Assembly: GCA_029778615.1 (NCBI GenBank) | Contig: JAKOPZ010000126.1 | Location: 50,159 to 114,158 of the forward strand | From: Chloroflexota bacterium | Lineage (GTDB): Bacteria > Chloroflexota > Anaerolineae > UBA4142 > SHND01 | Reading direction: 5' to 3' | DNA length: 64,000 nt | Shown: positions 17,723-26,495 of the stretch, in pieces | Numbering within the stretch: position 1 is the first letter of the stretch | Layout: each line of letters begins with the position of its first letter | Notes under the pieces: model-generated | Told to the model about the DNA's origin: nothing | Databases searched by the model: none | The model's input: only the letters and a program-made list of their open reading frames with translations | Translations under genes and position numbers: made by a program

Positions 17723-18976
17723 CGCGCTCCACATCCCCTCATCCCGCACCACCCTGCCCTGCACCGCCGATGCGACACAATCGCGCAGACTGCCAAACAC
17801 GACGCGGCGGTCAATCAGGTTCGGCGTATAGTACGCATATTTCGCGCTGTTGGTCATGAGGACGCGAATTTCCTTTCGCAGCATCGGCGACAATAAAATG
17901 CAGGTGTCCTCACACAAACGGACGCCCGCATCCGTCAACGTTTGCAAAACACCGCGCGCGTGCAACGCTTCTCGCACAATGCGATTTGTCGTCACGATAA
18001 ATTCAACGGATAAATTTATTTTTTGTCCGCGCACAAGTTCTACCAAACGCAAACTTTCTTGCAAAGAAAAATGCGGCGAACCCAAAATCACCGCGTCGAG
18101 CTGCGAACCATTCGCCGACGACAATTCCGCGCGCGCGTCATTTAAATCGCGTAAAGTAATTTCGACGCGTTCGTACGAATTCCCGCCAAACGCGGCTTCC
18201 AACGTCGGCGCTTCGGGCGTGATGCCGACCGCGTGAAACAGCGCCACACCGCCCGACGACGCCGCGCCCGCGCCCAACGCTTTCAAATTGTCTTGGGTTG
18301 TATTACGCGGCAGTCCGAGAATGACAGGAATCTGGTCGCCCGCGCGTTTTCCCAAAAAATGTCCCAGCACGGCAAAGAACGCGTCGTCGCGCAGAAGCGC
18401 TGCGGGGATGTTTACGAGTTCAAACAAAATTTGCCCGCGCCGATTTTCCTTGAGATGCAGTCCGTACTTGGGCACGCGTCCCGTCAACGCCGCGCAAATG
18501 TCGGTGAAATCGCCGTAACGATTCGTGCGCGCACCGATGACGGAATTGGCATACACAATCGCGTTCGATTCCGCCCACGCGATTTGTTGTCCGAACTTGG
18601 GAACGAATTCGGTTTGGTACGGCGCGCAGGTCCATGTTGGCGTGCAGCCCATCGCGAGATACGCGTTCGCCATGCGCTGCGCTTTCGATTTCCATTGCGC
18701 GCTATACCCCCACGCGTCGGGGTGACGCAAATCGAGCGAAGTGGCATTCAACGTCGTCGGCACAATGACGCGCGCATTCAGCGCCGCGAGTTTTTCGGCA
18801 AAGTCCAGATGCGCTTCCGATTCATAAATACAACCGTCCACATGCACCTGTTCCACATCGAGCATTTCGTCCGCGCCCACCACCTCGCCCAACTGCGTGA
18901 GAATCCGCATCGCCATCTGCGGCGCGGGTCCAAAGTTGCCGTTCAACAATTGTTCGTCGCGTTGGTTAAGGTTCAT
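17708..18976 (-). CDS. Aconitase X catalytic (large) subunit
   Basis: This 422-residue DUF521 protein is the iron-sulfur catalytic subunit of aconitase X. Matching segments are the start MNLNQRDEQLLNG, VEQVHVDGCIYE, MGCTPTWTCAPYQ, AWAESNAIVYANSVIGARTNRYGDF and, near the end, LCEDTCILLSP with TNSAKYAYYTPNL. The cysteines in the CTPTWTC and EDTC segments are the candidate cluster ligands. Separate large and small subunits fit type II AcnX. Substrate is undecided between hydroxyproline and phosphomevalonate. The last residues lie in a heptanucleotide repeat. Confidence 0.87.
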   Translation of the reverse strand: MNLNQRDEQLLNGNFGPAPQMAMRILTQLGEVVGADEMLDVEQVHVDGCIYESEAHLDFAEKLAALNARVIVPTTLNATSLDLRHPDAWGYSAQWKSKAQRMANAYLAMGCTPTWTCAPYQTEFVPKFGQQIAWAESNAIVYANSVIGARTNRYGDFTDICAALTGRVPKYGLHLKENRRGQILFELVNIPAALLRDDAFFAVLGHFLGKRAGDQIPVILGLPRNTTQDNLKALGAGAASSGGVALFHAVGITPEAPTLEAAFGGNSYERVEITLRDLNDARAELSSANGSQLDAVILGSPHFSLQESLRLVELVRGQKINLSVEFIVTTNRIVREALHARGVLQTLTDAGVRLCEDTCILLSPMLRKEIRVLMTNSAKYAYYTPNLIDRRVVFGSLRDCVASAVQGRVVRDEGMWSAGREE

Positions 18977-19019
18977 GTGTCAGTTGTACGCAAGTCATTG
19001 CGGCTCGTCGGCAATCCGC

Positions 19020-19040
19020 TTGTGCATTGTGCATTGTTCA
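19020..19040. repeat. Short heptanucleotide array at a 3' gene end
   Basis: Three units (TTGTGCA, TTGTGCA, TTGTTCA) provide the TGA stop of the minus-strand gene at 19038. Confidence 0.75.
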
Positions 19041-19694
19041 TTTCCGAATGATTTTGATATTTCCCCAATCGCCCACGCGCGCGTACACGATTCCCAAGTT
19101 GAAAACTTGCAGCACATAATCTTGTCCGTTAATGGTCACGCTCAATTCATCCGTCTGCTGGTCTTGCAAACCGTTCGCTTTAGCGAAATTCCATAACGCT
19201 GCGCCGTTGTTGACGGGCATCCAGGTTACCGATTTCGCTTTTTGCAGAATCGCTTCCTCCACATTTTGCGGCGGGGGCGGCGGCGGCGGAGTTGCCGCGC
19301 GCGGCGCAAAGGTCAGCAGAAAATTCACGTGATGATGTTCGGGCAAGCCCATCCCCGCGACCACATCACTCTTGTCCTGACTTTCGACGTACGCGAAATA
19401 CGGACCATTCTTTTTCGTAATGTCGAGGTTCGCGTAAATGTCCACATTGGCTTTGCCATTCGTGTCCGTCATGCGCGCGGTCGGCGGGTCTTCCGCATCA
19501 CGCCCCACCCAATCCACCAAGACCTTGACATTTGGTTTCGGCTTGTTGTTTTCGTCCAACACGGTGAACCAAATGTGATGCTGCCCTTGCGCTTCTTGTT
19601 CATCCTGATAGCGCGCCGCAGTCGCTTCCCATTGTCCATTCGCGTTCGTTTTGAAATTCACCCCCAATTGTGTCAAGCGGTCATCCCACTGCAT
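19038..19694 (-). CDS. Ig-like protein carrying the WMPVNN C-terminal module
   Basis: This is a 218-residue protein of unknown function. Residues ~35-130 look like a carboxypeptidase-regulatory or transthyretin-like beta-sandwich (IWFTVLDENNKPKPNVKV ... TDTNGKANVDIYANL). A poly-Pro hinge (136-142) leads to a 74-residue module (145-218, WMPVNN...NGLQDQQTDE...GDWGNIK) about 70% identical by eye to the C-terminus of the hydrolase-like protein at 12348. No signal peptide was found. It reads divergently from the MFS gene. Confidence 0.7.
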   Translation of the reverse strand: MQWDDRLTQLGVNFKTNANGQWEATAARYQDEQEAQGQHHIWFTVLDENNKPKPNVKVLVDWVGRDAEDPPTARMTDTNGKANVDIYANLDITKKNGPYFAYVESQDKSDVVAGMGLPEHHHVNFLLTFAPRAATPPPPPPPQNVEEAILQKAKSVTWMPVNNGAALWNFAKANGLQDQQTDELSVTINGQDYVLQVFNLGIVYARVGDWGNIKIIRK

Positions 19695-19792
19695 CGTTGT
19701 CCTCCTTGAAGAAATTGCGTGGCAGCATTATCGCGTATTCAACGCGCCCGCGCAAGGGATGGGTGCAACTTGTATCCCTCGCGCGCCCCCCA

Positions 19793-19822
19793 TTGACGCG
19801 CAGCGCGTCGCGCCTTTATAAT
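19793..19822 (+). promoter_or_regulatory. Promoter of the MFS transporter gene
   Basis: TTGACG (19793-19798) and TATAAT (19817-19822) are 18 bp apart, about 57 nt before the ATG at 19880. Confidence 0.65.
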
Positions 19823-19879
19823 CGCGGCGCGTTGTCTGTGGATTCTTATCCCGCGCGTACGAACGAACAAGGAGCTCTT

Positions 19880-21211
19880 ATGAATGACCGCCGCGAAATT
19901 TTTGGTTGGACCATGTACGACTGGGCGAATTCCGCCTTTTCGACCACCGTCGTGACCGTCTTTTTGGGTCCGTACCTCAGCAACATTACCAAAGCTGCCG
20001 CCGACGCGAATGGTTTGGTGTACCTCTTGGGCGTTCCCATCCGCTTTGATTCGTTTTTCACGTATTGTGTCTCTGCCTCTATTTTGCTTCAGGTCATTTT
20101 TCTGCCGGTGCTGGGAGCGATTGCGGACTATTCGCATTTGCGCAAAGCCATGTTGATGGCGTTCAGCACTGTCGGCGCGCTGGCGACCGTCATGCTCTTT
20201 TTCGTGACGCCCGGTTTGCATTGGGTCGCCGGTCTGCTCTTTATCATCGCCAATCTTTCATTTGGCGCGAGTATCGTTTTTTACAATGCGTACTTGCCCG
20301 ATATCGCGAGTCCCGATGAACGCGACAAGGTTTCTTCGCGCGGCTTTGCCATGGGCTATGCGGGCGGCGGACTGCTGTTGTTGTTGAATTTGATTCTCTT
20401 TTCGTTTCGCGAGCGCCTCGGATTGGACAGCGCGCTGGCGGCGCGCATCAGCATTGCAAGCGCGGGCTTGTGGTGGCTCGGTTTTTCACTCATCACGTTT
20501 CAAACGCTCAAGCCGCGCCACGCTGTTCGTCAATTGCCCCCACGTGAATCGTATCTCACTATCGGTTTCAAACAACTCGGCAATACATTTCGCCAGGTGC
20601 GAAAATTTCCGGAAACGGTACGCTATCTCAGCGGATACTTGATTTACAACGACGGCATTCAAACTGTCATCGTCGTCGCCGCCATCTTTGCCAGTCTCGA
20701 ACTGGGCATGGATGACCAACAGCTCATCTTGGTCATTTTAATGATTCAAGCGGTGGCGTTTCTCGGCGCATTTTTTCTCTTTCCATTTTTGGCTGCGCGG
20801 CTCGGCGCGAAAGGTGCATTGGTGCTGAGCCTCGTTATCTGGTCTGCCGTCGTCATTTATGCGTTCGCTGCGCTGCGCACGCAAACAGAATTTTGGATTT
20901 TAGGCGCCATCATTGCATTGGTACTTGGCGGCAGTCAAGCGCTCTCGCGTTCCCTGTTCGCGCAAATGATTCCCAAAGGACGTGAAGCAGAATTCTTTTC
21001 GTTCTACGAAGTCAGCGACCGCGCCACTTCGTTTATGGGTCCGCTCCTCTTTGGTCTCGCCAACCAAATCTTTGGCAGTCTGCGCTATGGCATCCTGTCA
21101 CTCATTGTTTTGTTCGTCGTCGGCTTGGCAATTCTCTTGGTTGTCAACGTGCCGCGCGCGATTCGGGAAGCCGAAACGACGCATTTGGAAGAAGTGAGCA
21201 CAACGGCGTGA
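19880..21211 (+). CDS. MFS transporter, UMF1/ATG22-like family
   Basis: The ATG at 19880 follows a clear ribosome site (AAGGAGCTC) and gives 443 residues with about 12 hydrophobic segments. The opening REIFGWTMYDWANSAFSTTV is the hallmark of the UMF1/ATG22 branch. The loop LPDIASPDERDKVSSRGFAMGYAGG after helix 4 is also typical. These are proton-coupled or facilitative exporters, some moving amino acids; the substrate here is unknown. A palindrome and the glycerophosphodiesterase gene follow on the same strand. Confidence 0.88.
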   Translation: MNDRREIFGWTMYDWANSAFSTTVVTVFLGPYLSNITKAAADANGLVYLLGVPIRFDSFFTYCVSASILLQVIFLPVLGAIADYSHLRKAMLMAFSTVGALATVMLFFVTPGLHWVAGLLFIIANLSFGASIVFYNAYLPDIASPDERDKVSSRGFAMGYAGGGLLLLLNLILFSFRERLGLDSALAARISIASAGLWWLGFSLITFQTLKPRHAVRQLPPRESYLTIGFKQLGNTFRQVRKFPETVRYLSGYLIYNDGIQTVIVVAAIFASLELGMDDQQLILVILMIQAVAFLGAFFLFPFLAARLGAKGALVLSLVIWSAVVIYAFAALRTQTEFWILGAIIALVLGGSQALSRSLFAQMIPKGREAEFFSFYEVSDRATSFMGPLLFGLANQIFGSLRYGILSLIVLFVVGLAILLVVNVPRAIREAETTHLEEVSTTA

Positions 21212-21220
21212 AAGGTAAAG

Positions 21221-21256
21221 CGAGAAACGTCAACACTCCGGAGGTGACGTTTCTCG
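21221..21256. repeat. Perfect 12-bp inverted repeat between MFS and GDPD genes
   Basis: CGAGAAACGTCA (21221-21232) pairs perfectly with TGACGTTTCTCG (21245-21256) around a 12-nt loop that contains CTCCGGAG. No T run follows, so it is not a typical terminator; it ends 9 nt before the GDPD start. Confidence 0.6.
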
Positions 21257-21265
21257 TTAGATGGA

Positions 21266-22051
21266 ATGGCGAATCTTCTCACTCCGCAATCCGTTCTCGC
21301 ACGCCCGCGCGATGCGCAACCGCTCTTGATGGCGCATCGCGGTTCATCGGACGAACTACCCGAAAACACTTGGGCAGCATTTCAACGCGCGTTGGAACAG
21401 GGCGCGGATGTTTTGGAAACGGACATTCGTTTTACGCGTGATAACGAAATTATTTTGATGCACGACGCGACGGTGAATCGTACAACGAATGGCGCAGGCG
21501 TCGTCGCGGAGATGACCCTCGCGGAAATAAAAAAAATTCGCGCGCAGCGTTCGTTTGAATCGCAAGAAAAATCGGGTGACGAGGAAATTCTCACGCTCGC
21601 GGAATTTTTGCAAAGCACGGAACGCTCACCGCAGCGTTCCGCTATCCCTATCGCGCTCGAGCTCAAGGATGACCGCTTTATCGAAACGCGCGACGCGGAA
21701 CACCTCGTCAATCTCTTGGCACAGCACAACGCGTTGGAACGCACGGTGCTGCTTTCGTTCCACGAAGCGCGTGTGCGTTCTTGCAAACGCATCGCGCCGC
21801 AAATTCCCATCGGCGTCATCACGCTGAAAAATCCGTTTCCGCTTTACGACACCGAATTGATGGGACCGTTTTTTCCGTTGTTGTACCTGAATCCATTTTA
21901 TTTCGCGTGGGCGCGGCGGCGCGGCAAAATTGCGTGTCCGCTCGACCCCGCGCCCGAACCGCGCTTGAACTTTTATCGCCGTCTCGGCGCGCCGGTCTTG
22001 CTCACCAACCATCCCCAAGTGACAAAAGACGCCTTGCACGAACTACCATAA
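21266..22051 (+). CDS. Glycerophosphodiester phosphodiesterase
   Basis: This 261-residue TIM-barrel enzyme should hydrolyse glycerophosphodiesters to glycerol-3-phosphate and an alcohol. It has MAHRGSSDELPENTWAAF (catalytic His-Arg), LETDIRFTRDNEIILMHD (metal-binding Glu and Asp, second His) and NRTTNGAG. No signal peptide, so it is cytoplasmic. The C-terminal half is less conserved, ending in RRLGAPVLLTNHP. The stop codon TAA is the start of a heptanucleotide array. Confidence 0.92.
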   Translation: MANLLTPQSVLARPRDAQPLLMAHRGSSDELPENTWAAFQRALEQGADVLETDIRFTRDNEIILMHDATVNRTTNGAGVVAEMTLAEIKKIRAQRSFESQEKSGDEEILTLAEFLQSTERSPQRSAIPIALELKDDRFIETRDAEHLVNLLAQHNALERTVLLSFHEARVRSCKRIAPQIPIGVITLKNPFPLYDTELMGPFFPLLYLNPFYFAWARRRGKIACPLDPAPEPRLNFYRRLGAPVLLTNHPQVTKDALHELP

Positions 22052-22131
22052 GCATTGTGCATTGTGCATTGACCCTTGTGCATTCTGCATTGACCATCGT
22101 GCATTGTGCATTCTGCATCGTGCATTTCCCT
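22048..22131. repeat. Heptanucleotide array of TTGTGCA type
   Basis: Twelve units in one register (ATAAGCA, TTGTGCA, TTGTGCA, TTGACCC, TTGTGCA, TTCTGCA ...). It begins at the GDPD stop and lies in the leader of the ECF sigma gene. Confidence 0.9.
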
Positions 22132-22178
22132 GTAACCCTTTTTCGCAACTGCCGTATAAGACACCAGAACCAAGCCGC

Positions 22179-22763
22179 ATGGAACCCCAAATAATTGCTG
22201 CCGCGCAGCAGGGTGACAAACTCGCTTTCGCCCAAATTGTGGCAGAGTTCCAGACACCCGTTTACAACCTTGCATATCGGATGTTGGGCAATCGCAATGA
22301 TGCGGAAGATGCCGCGCAAGAGACGTTTTTGCGCGCCTATGCTCAATTGAAAACCTACGACCCGAACCAAAGTTTTGGCACATGGCTTTTGTCCGTCGCC
22401 GCGCACTATTGCATTGACCGCCTGCGCCGCCGCAAATTTCAATGGCTCTCTTTTGACGACCCGCGCTGGGATGAATCGGCGCCGTCACTCGTTTCCGATT
22501 TGCCCTCGCCCGAGGCGAGCGCGTTAGCGCACGAGCGCGAAGAGCAGGTGCAAAAGAATTTGCAAAAATTGCCGCCGCAGTATCGGATGGTACTCGTGTT
22601 GAAATATTGGAATGAATTGTCGCTGGAAGAAATCAGCAAAATCACCGGGGACAACGTCGGGACTGTCAAAGTGAAACTGTTCCGCGCCCGCCAAATGCTC
22701 GGCAAACATTTACGCGCCGAGCCGAATGGCAAAGCCCGTTTGGAGTTGCGTCATGCAGGATAA
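22179..22763 (+). CDS. RNA polymerase ECF-type sigma factor
   Basis: The start at ATG 22179 gives 194 residues; an open stretch upstream is repeat DNA. Sigma region 2 lies at ~10-90 (FAQIVAEFQTPVYNLAYRML, NRNDAEDAAQETFLRAY, then TWLLSVAAHYCIDRLRRRK), and region 4 at ~130-180 (LPPQYRMVLVLKYWNELSLE with VGTVKVKLFRARQML). It overlaps the next gene by 11 nt, the usual sigma/anti-sigma arrangement. Target promoters are unknown; the cassette gene at 23311 is the obvious candidate. Confidence 0.93.
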   Translation: MEPQIIAAAQQGDKLAFAQIVAEFQTPVYNLAYRMLGNRNDAEDAAQETFLRAYAQLKTYDPNQSFGTWLLSVAAHYCIDRLRRRKFQWLSFDDPRWDESAPSLVSDLPSPEASALAHEREEQVQKNLQKLPPQYRMVLVLKYWNELSLEEISKITGDNVGTVKVKLFRARQMLGKHLRAEPNGKARLELRHAG

Positions 22764-23268
22764 CGAACGAATTATTGAACTGATTGCAAAAGCGCTTGAC
22801 GAACCGCTGACCGCGCAGGAACAGGCAGAGGTAGACCGGGCAATGCAAGATTCGTTAGCGCTTCGCGTGGCTGCCGATGGACTGCGTGAATTTGATGCGC
22901 TGTTAAAACGCACCGGCATGGCAATTCCCGCCGAAGGATTTCCCGCGCGCGTCCTCGCGCGGCTCGACGCATACGAAAAGCGCCGCACGCGCGCATCATT
23001 ATTGATTACACTGGGTATCTTTTTTTTAGGTTCCTTCGTCGCTCTTTTTTGGCTTGTGTTTAATTGGGGTGTACTCCTCAACACCATTGCGATATTGGCT
23101 GCAAGTCTCCTGATTCTGATACCCCTCGTCCTGACGATGCTCTTTGCGTTGGTGCAATTCTTGGGTGGAGGACCTTTGCTGCTCTATGCTTTGCTCGTTT
23201 TGATTTTGACCATGTTGTGGGCGCGCGTAAGCGGCGATTGGAAACCTGCTGCCATCGCGCGTCAATAA
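22753..23268 (+). CDS. Membrane anti-sigma-factor-like protein
   Basis: The ATG at 22753 overlaps the sigma gene stop and gives 171 residues. Residues 1-75 are soluble and helical (LIAKALDEPLTAQEQAEVDRAM resembles anti-sigma N-termini) but lack the zinc-finger HxxxCxxC motif. Three hydrophobic segments follow at about 80-105, 108-133 and 135-155. Position and overlap make it the likely partner holding the sigma factor at the membrane; this is inferred from context, not a recognised family match. Confidence 0.65.
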   Translation: MQDNERIIELIAKALDEPLTAQEQAEVDRAMQDSLALRVAADGLREFDALLKRTGMAIPAEGFPARVLARLDAYEKRRTRASLLITLGIFFLGSFVALFWLVFNWGVLLNTIAILAASLLILIPLVLTMLFALVQFLGGGPLLLYALLVLILTMLWARVSGDWKPAAIARQ

Positions 23269-23310
23269 AAAACAAAGCTCTATCGTCGTCGCTTTTGGGG
23301 GATTTACCAT

Positions 23311-24525
23311 ATGTCACCAACTCTATTTGTACGAAATCTCGCGCTCGCCCTCGTCTTGCTCTTGGGGCTCGGCTTGCTCACCGCAACGCCCGCGCTCGCA
23401 CAAGGCATTCAAAGCGGCGGACCGTTTTGCGCGGGCAACAACTATACACTCGCCGCAGGGCAAAGCGTCAACAGCTTGGTTGCCTTTGGCTGTAACGTGA
23501 CCATCGAACAAGGCGCAACCGTACGCGGCGACCTCGCCGATTTTGGCAGCAATGTTTCTGTCGCCGGAACAATTGGCGGCAACGTCATCACGTTCGGCGG
23601 GAACGTTTCGCTCACCGAAACGGCAGTGGTCAATGGCAGCATCAATTCTGTTGGCGGCAATATTCGCCGCGCGGCGGGCGCTCAGGTCAACGGTGGAGTA
23701 AATTCCGGTAACGGAAATGTCGCGCCGATTCCACCCATCGCGCCGGTCGCGCCCGTTCAGCCGATTCCGTCATCGCCGTTTACAAACGCGTTCAATTTTG
23801 GATTTAACATTCTTGGCGGAATTGTGACCGCCGTCGCGTTTGCCGCGCTCGGCGCACTCATTGTGCTCTTTGCGCCCGAGCCCACCCGACGCGTTGGCAG
23901 CGCCGTCGAAACCAAACCATTGAATGTTGCAGGCGTTGGCTGTCTCACGCTGATTGTGCTTCCCATTCTTGGACTGCTTCTCGTCATCACAGTCATCGGA
24001 ATTCCGGTGGCGTTGATTTTGATGCTTGCCGCCATTCTCGCATGGGTCTTTGGCTGGATCGCCATCGGCTTTCTTACAGGCGAAAAAATCTTGCGCGCGT
24101 TTCAAGCGCGCGAAATTCTGCCCGTGATTGCGGTCATTCTTGGCGTGCTCATTCTGACGCTGATTAGCCAGGTCACCTTTATCGGCTGGCTCGTTTCGCT
24201 CGTCGTCGGTTTGCTCGGCATTGGCGCAGTGGTCCTCACTCGTTTTGGCACGCGCGCATATCCCGCCCCGCCGACAATGATGATGACACCTGTCGCCGCC
24301 GTCGGCGCGTCAAGTGTTCCTGCCACGTATACGCCGAGCGCGGTGGATGTCGCGGCATGGGAACAAAAAGCGCGTCAAGCCAACGCGACGTCAGACGCCA
24401 CAAGCGCAAGCAATCTGCCGGTGCCGACGACTGACGCGCCGCCTTCGGAAAGCACACCGGACGTTCCGCCTTTAGAATCCTCCGCTCCTCCAACTGAATC
24501 CGGCGAAGCGAACCCGAATCCTTGA
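23311..24525 (+). CDS. Secreted bactofilin-like repeat protein with membrane helices
   Basis: This is a 404-residue protein with a signal peptide ending in ATPALA (residue ~30). Residues ~45-140 are Gly/Asn/Val-rich repeats (TVRGDLADFGSNVSVAGTIGG) typical of polymer-forming bactofilin-like beta-helices. A Pro-rich hinge leads to about five hydrophobic segments (~160-320), and the C-terminal ~75 residues are Ser/Thr/Pro-rich. The topology suggests an envelope structural or stress protein. It follows the sigma/anti-sigma pair by 42 nt and is probably in their regulon. A strong terminator closes the unit. Confidence 0.72.
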   Translation: MSPTLFVRNLALALVLLLGLGLLTATPALAQGIQSGGPFCAGNNYTLAAGQSVNSLVAFGCNVTIEQGATVRGDLADFGSNVSVAGTIGGNVITFGGNVSLTETAVVNGSINSVGGNIRRAAGAQVNGGVNSGNGNVAPIPPIAPVAPVQPIPSSPFTNAFNFGFNILGGIVTAVAFAALGALIVLFAPEPTRRVGSAVETKPLNVAGVGCLTLIVLPILGLLLVITVIGIPVALILMLAAILAWVFGWIAIGFLTGEKILRAFQAREILPVIAVILGVLILTLISQVTFIGWLVSLVVGLLGIGAVVLTRFGTRAYPAPPTMMMTPVAAVGASSVPATYTPSAVDVAAWEQKARQANATSDATSASNLPVPTTDAPPSESTPDVPPLESSAPPTESGEANPNP

Positions 24526-24530
24526 ATTCC

Positions 24531-24567
24531 AAAACTCGCACAACACAACGTTGTGCGAGTTTTTATA
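24531..24567 (+). terminator. Factor-independent terminator after the bactofilin-like gene
   Basis: AAAACTCGCACAAC and GTTGTGCGAGTTTT (14-bp stem) around ACAAC, ending in a T run. Confidence 0.9.
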
Positions 24568-24590
24568 TGCTTTGGCGCGGCGCGCAACTC

Positions 24591-24619
24591 TTGGATACCC
24601 GCACGGTTTTTGTTATACT
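24591..24619 (+). promoter_or_regulatory. Promoter of the sulfate-type ABC operon
   Basis: TTGGAT (24591-24596) and TATACT (24614-24619) are exactly 17 bp apart. The ATG at 24631 starts only 12 nt after the -10, so the transcript is nearly leaderless. Confidence 0.6.
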
Positions 24620-24630
24620 AGAATGCGTCA

Positions 24631-25677
24631 ATGCATTTACGCGAACGAATCTCACAAATCAATTGGTTTGTATTCACCAGCCGCGCCGCGCTCGGATTGA
24701 TTGTCGGCGCGTTGGTCTTTTATGCTGTCGAACCCTGGCTGCCGTGGAATAATACGGCGCGCCCGCGCACCGTCATTGTCTATGGTTTCAGCATTCTCGG
24801 CGAGGTGATGACCAAAGGTATCTTTCCCGCGTTTCAACAAGAATGGCAAACGCGCAGCGGAGAACATATCGAGTTTATTGTCTCGTTCGCCGGTTCGGGG
24901 ACCATCACCAATCAAATCGTTCTCGGCGTACCCGCGCAAGTCGGCATCCTTTCCACCGAGCTCGACGCCAAGCGCCTCGTCCAACAAAATGTACTGCGCG
25001 CCGACGCGTGGAAAACCTTGCCCCATAACGGCACGCTGAACTATACGCCGTTCGTTATCCTCACACGCAAAAATAATCCCAAACAAATTCACGATTTTTC
25101 CGACCTCACGCGCGACGGCATCGGCATCGTTCACGCCGACCCGCGCACATCGGGCGGCGCGCTGTGGGGCATTCTCGCCGAATACGGCAGCGCCAAACAA
25201 TTGGGCGCCAGCGACGCGGAAGCAGAAAAACAATTGGCGGGCATTTGGCACAATGTTGTCGCGCAAGCATCCTCCGCGCGCGGCGCGCGCACGCAATTTG
25301 AAAATGGTTTCGGCGACGCGCTAATTACGTACGAACAAGAAGCGGTGTATGATTTGAAACGCGGCAAGCTGAATGACGAAATCATCTATCCGCGCAGCAC
25401 GATTGAAAGCGAACATACAGTGGTCATCGTTGACCGCAACATTGCGCCCGCCGATAGGGAACTCGTCAATGCGTTCGTCGCGTTCTTGTGGAGCGATACC
25501 GCGCAAAAAATTTTTGCCGAGTACGGCTTTCGCAGTGTAGATGCAAAATGGAATACGGACTTTGTGCCAATTGAAAAACCGTTTCGTGTGAGCGACATGG
25601 GCGGCTGGGACCAAGCCAAGCGCGAGATTGTGGATGCGCTCTGGAAAAACAAGATTACTGCCGCGTCACCGCAATGA
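24631..25677 (+). CDS. Sulfate-type ABC transporter substrate-binding protein, membrane-anchored
   Basis: This 348-residue periplasmic-binding protein resembles the Sbp/CysP family: VIVYGFSILGEVMTKGIFPAF, EFIVSFAGSGTITNQIV, HADPRTSGGALWGILAEYG and GDALITYEQEAVY. The N-terminal ~45 residues carry one hydrophobic segment without a lipobox, so it is probably tethered by an uncleaved helix. Sulfate, thiosulfate or another oxyanion is the expected ligand. Its stop overlaps the permease start (ATGA). Confidence 0.85.
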   Translation: MHLRERISQINWFVFTSRAALGLIVGALVFYAVEPWLPWNNTARPRTVIVYGFSILGEVMTKGIFPAFQQEWQTRSGEHIEFIVSFAGSGTITNQIVLGVPAQVGILSTELDAKRLVQQNVLRADAWKTLPHNGTLNYTPFVILTRKNNPKQIHDFSDLTRDGIGIVHADPRTSGGALWGILAEYGSAKQLGASDAEAEKQLAGIWHNVVAQASSARGARTQFENGFGDALITYEQEAVYDLKRGKLNDEIIYPRSTIESEHTVVIVDRNIAPADRELVNAFVAFLWSDTAQKIFAEYGFRSVDAKWNTDFVPIEKPFRVSDMGGWDQAKREIVDALWKNKITAASPQ

Positions 25678-26495
25678 TTGCTACTCCAAAACGTTCGCGC
25701 ATTCCGCGCGGTCTGTTCCCCGTCGGCATTTTGCTCGCGGTCATGCTGCCGTTGTTGTTGATGCCGCTCGCCGCAATTTTCGTGTTTGCCGCGCGCAGCG
25801 GACTGCCGGGTTTTGTCGCCGCGCTCTCCAGTCCCGACGCGCAGTTCGCCCTGCGCTTTTCGCTCTTGATTGCATTTCTCACCGCGTTCATCAACGGTAT
25901 TCTCGGCACATACACCGCGTATGTCCTGTCCAAATATCGCTTTCCCGGACGCGACGCGTTGAACGTCGTCGTCAATTTGCCCGTCGCCATTCCGACCGTC
26001 GTCGTCGGCACCTCGCTGCTGTTGCTCTGGGGACCGATTGGGATTCTCGGACAATTCCTCGTGCCGCTTGGCGTTTCACCCATGTTCATGCCCGCCGGTG
26101 TTTTGCTCGCGCATTTGTTCGTCACGTTTCCCTACATGCTCGGGTCGGTGAAACCCGTGCTCGACGAACTGGAAGTGACGTATGAAGAAGCAGCATACAC
26201 AATTGGCGCAAATCAATTGCAGGCATTTCGCTTTGTCGTCCTGCCCGCACTGCGCGGCGGCTTGTTCAGCGGCGCGCTGCTCACGTTCGCGCACTCACTC
26301 GGCGAATTTGGCGCAACCGTTTTGGTCAGCGGCAATTTGTCTTTTCGTACCCAAACGGCGCCGTTGTACATTTTCGCGCAATTTGAAGCGGGCAATATCG
26401 AAGCCGCGAACGCCGTCGCCGCCGTGCTCGCCATGTTGTCATTTGTGCTTTTCTTTGCCCTGATGCAATTCAATAAAAGCAGCGCGCGCGCGTAA
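25674..26495 (+). CDS. Sulfate-type ABC transporter permease (CysT-like)
   Basis: This 273-residue protein has about six transmembrane segments. The ATPase-contact loop EAAYTIGANQLQAFRFVVLPALRGG contains the EAA motif with its conserved Gly, followed by LLTFAHSLGEFGATVLVSGN, a strong CysT/ModB feature. Only one permease gene is present, whereas sulfate systems normally have CysT plus CysW, so a homodimer or a molybdate/tungstate-like specificity is possible. A 170-bp heptanucleotide array separates it from the ATPase gene. Confidence 0.88.
   Translation: MIATPKRSRIPRGLFPVGILLAVMLPLLLMPLAAIFVFAARSGLPGFVAALSSPDAQFALRFSLLIAFLTAFINGILGTYTAYVLSKYRFPGRDALNVVVNLPVAIPTVVVGTSLLLLWGPIGILGQFLVPLGVSPMFMPAGVLLAHLFVTFPYMLGSVKPVLDELEVTYEEAAYTIGANQLQAFRFVVLPALRGGLFSGALLTFAHSLGEFGATVLVSGNLSFRTQTAPLYIFAQFEAGNIEAANAVAAVLAMLSFVLFFALMQFNKSSARA

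Noticed and set aside
21221..21256. Hairpin between the MFS and GDPD genes as a terminator
   Set aside because: The 12-bp stem is perfect, but no T run follows on either strand; it is listed only as an inverted repeat.
22062..22178. Upstream extension of the ECF sigma factor (about 39 residues)
   Set aside because: The extension is encoded by heptanucleotide repeat DNA and does not match sigma-factor N-termini; ATG 22179 gives a normal length.
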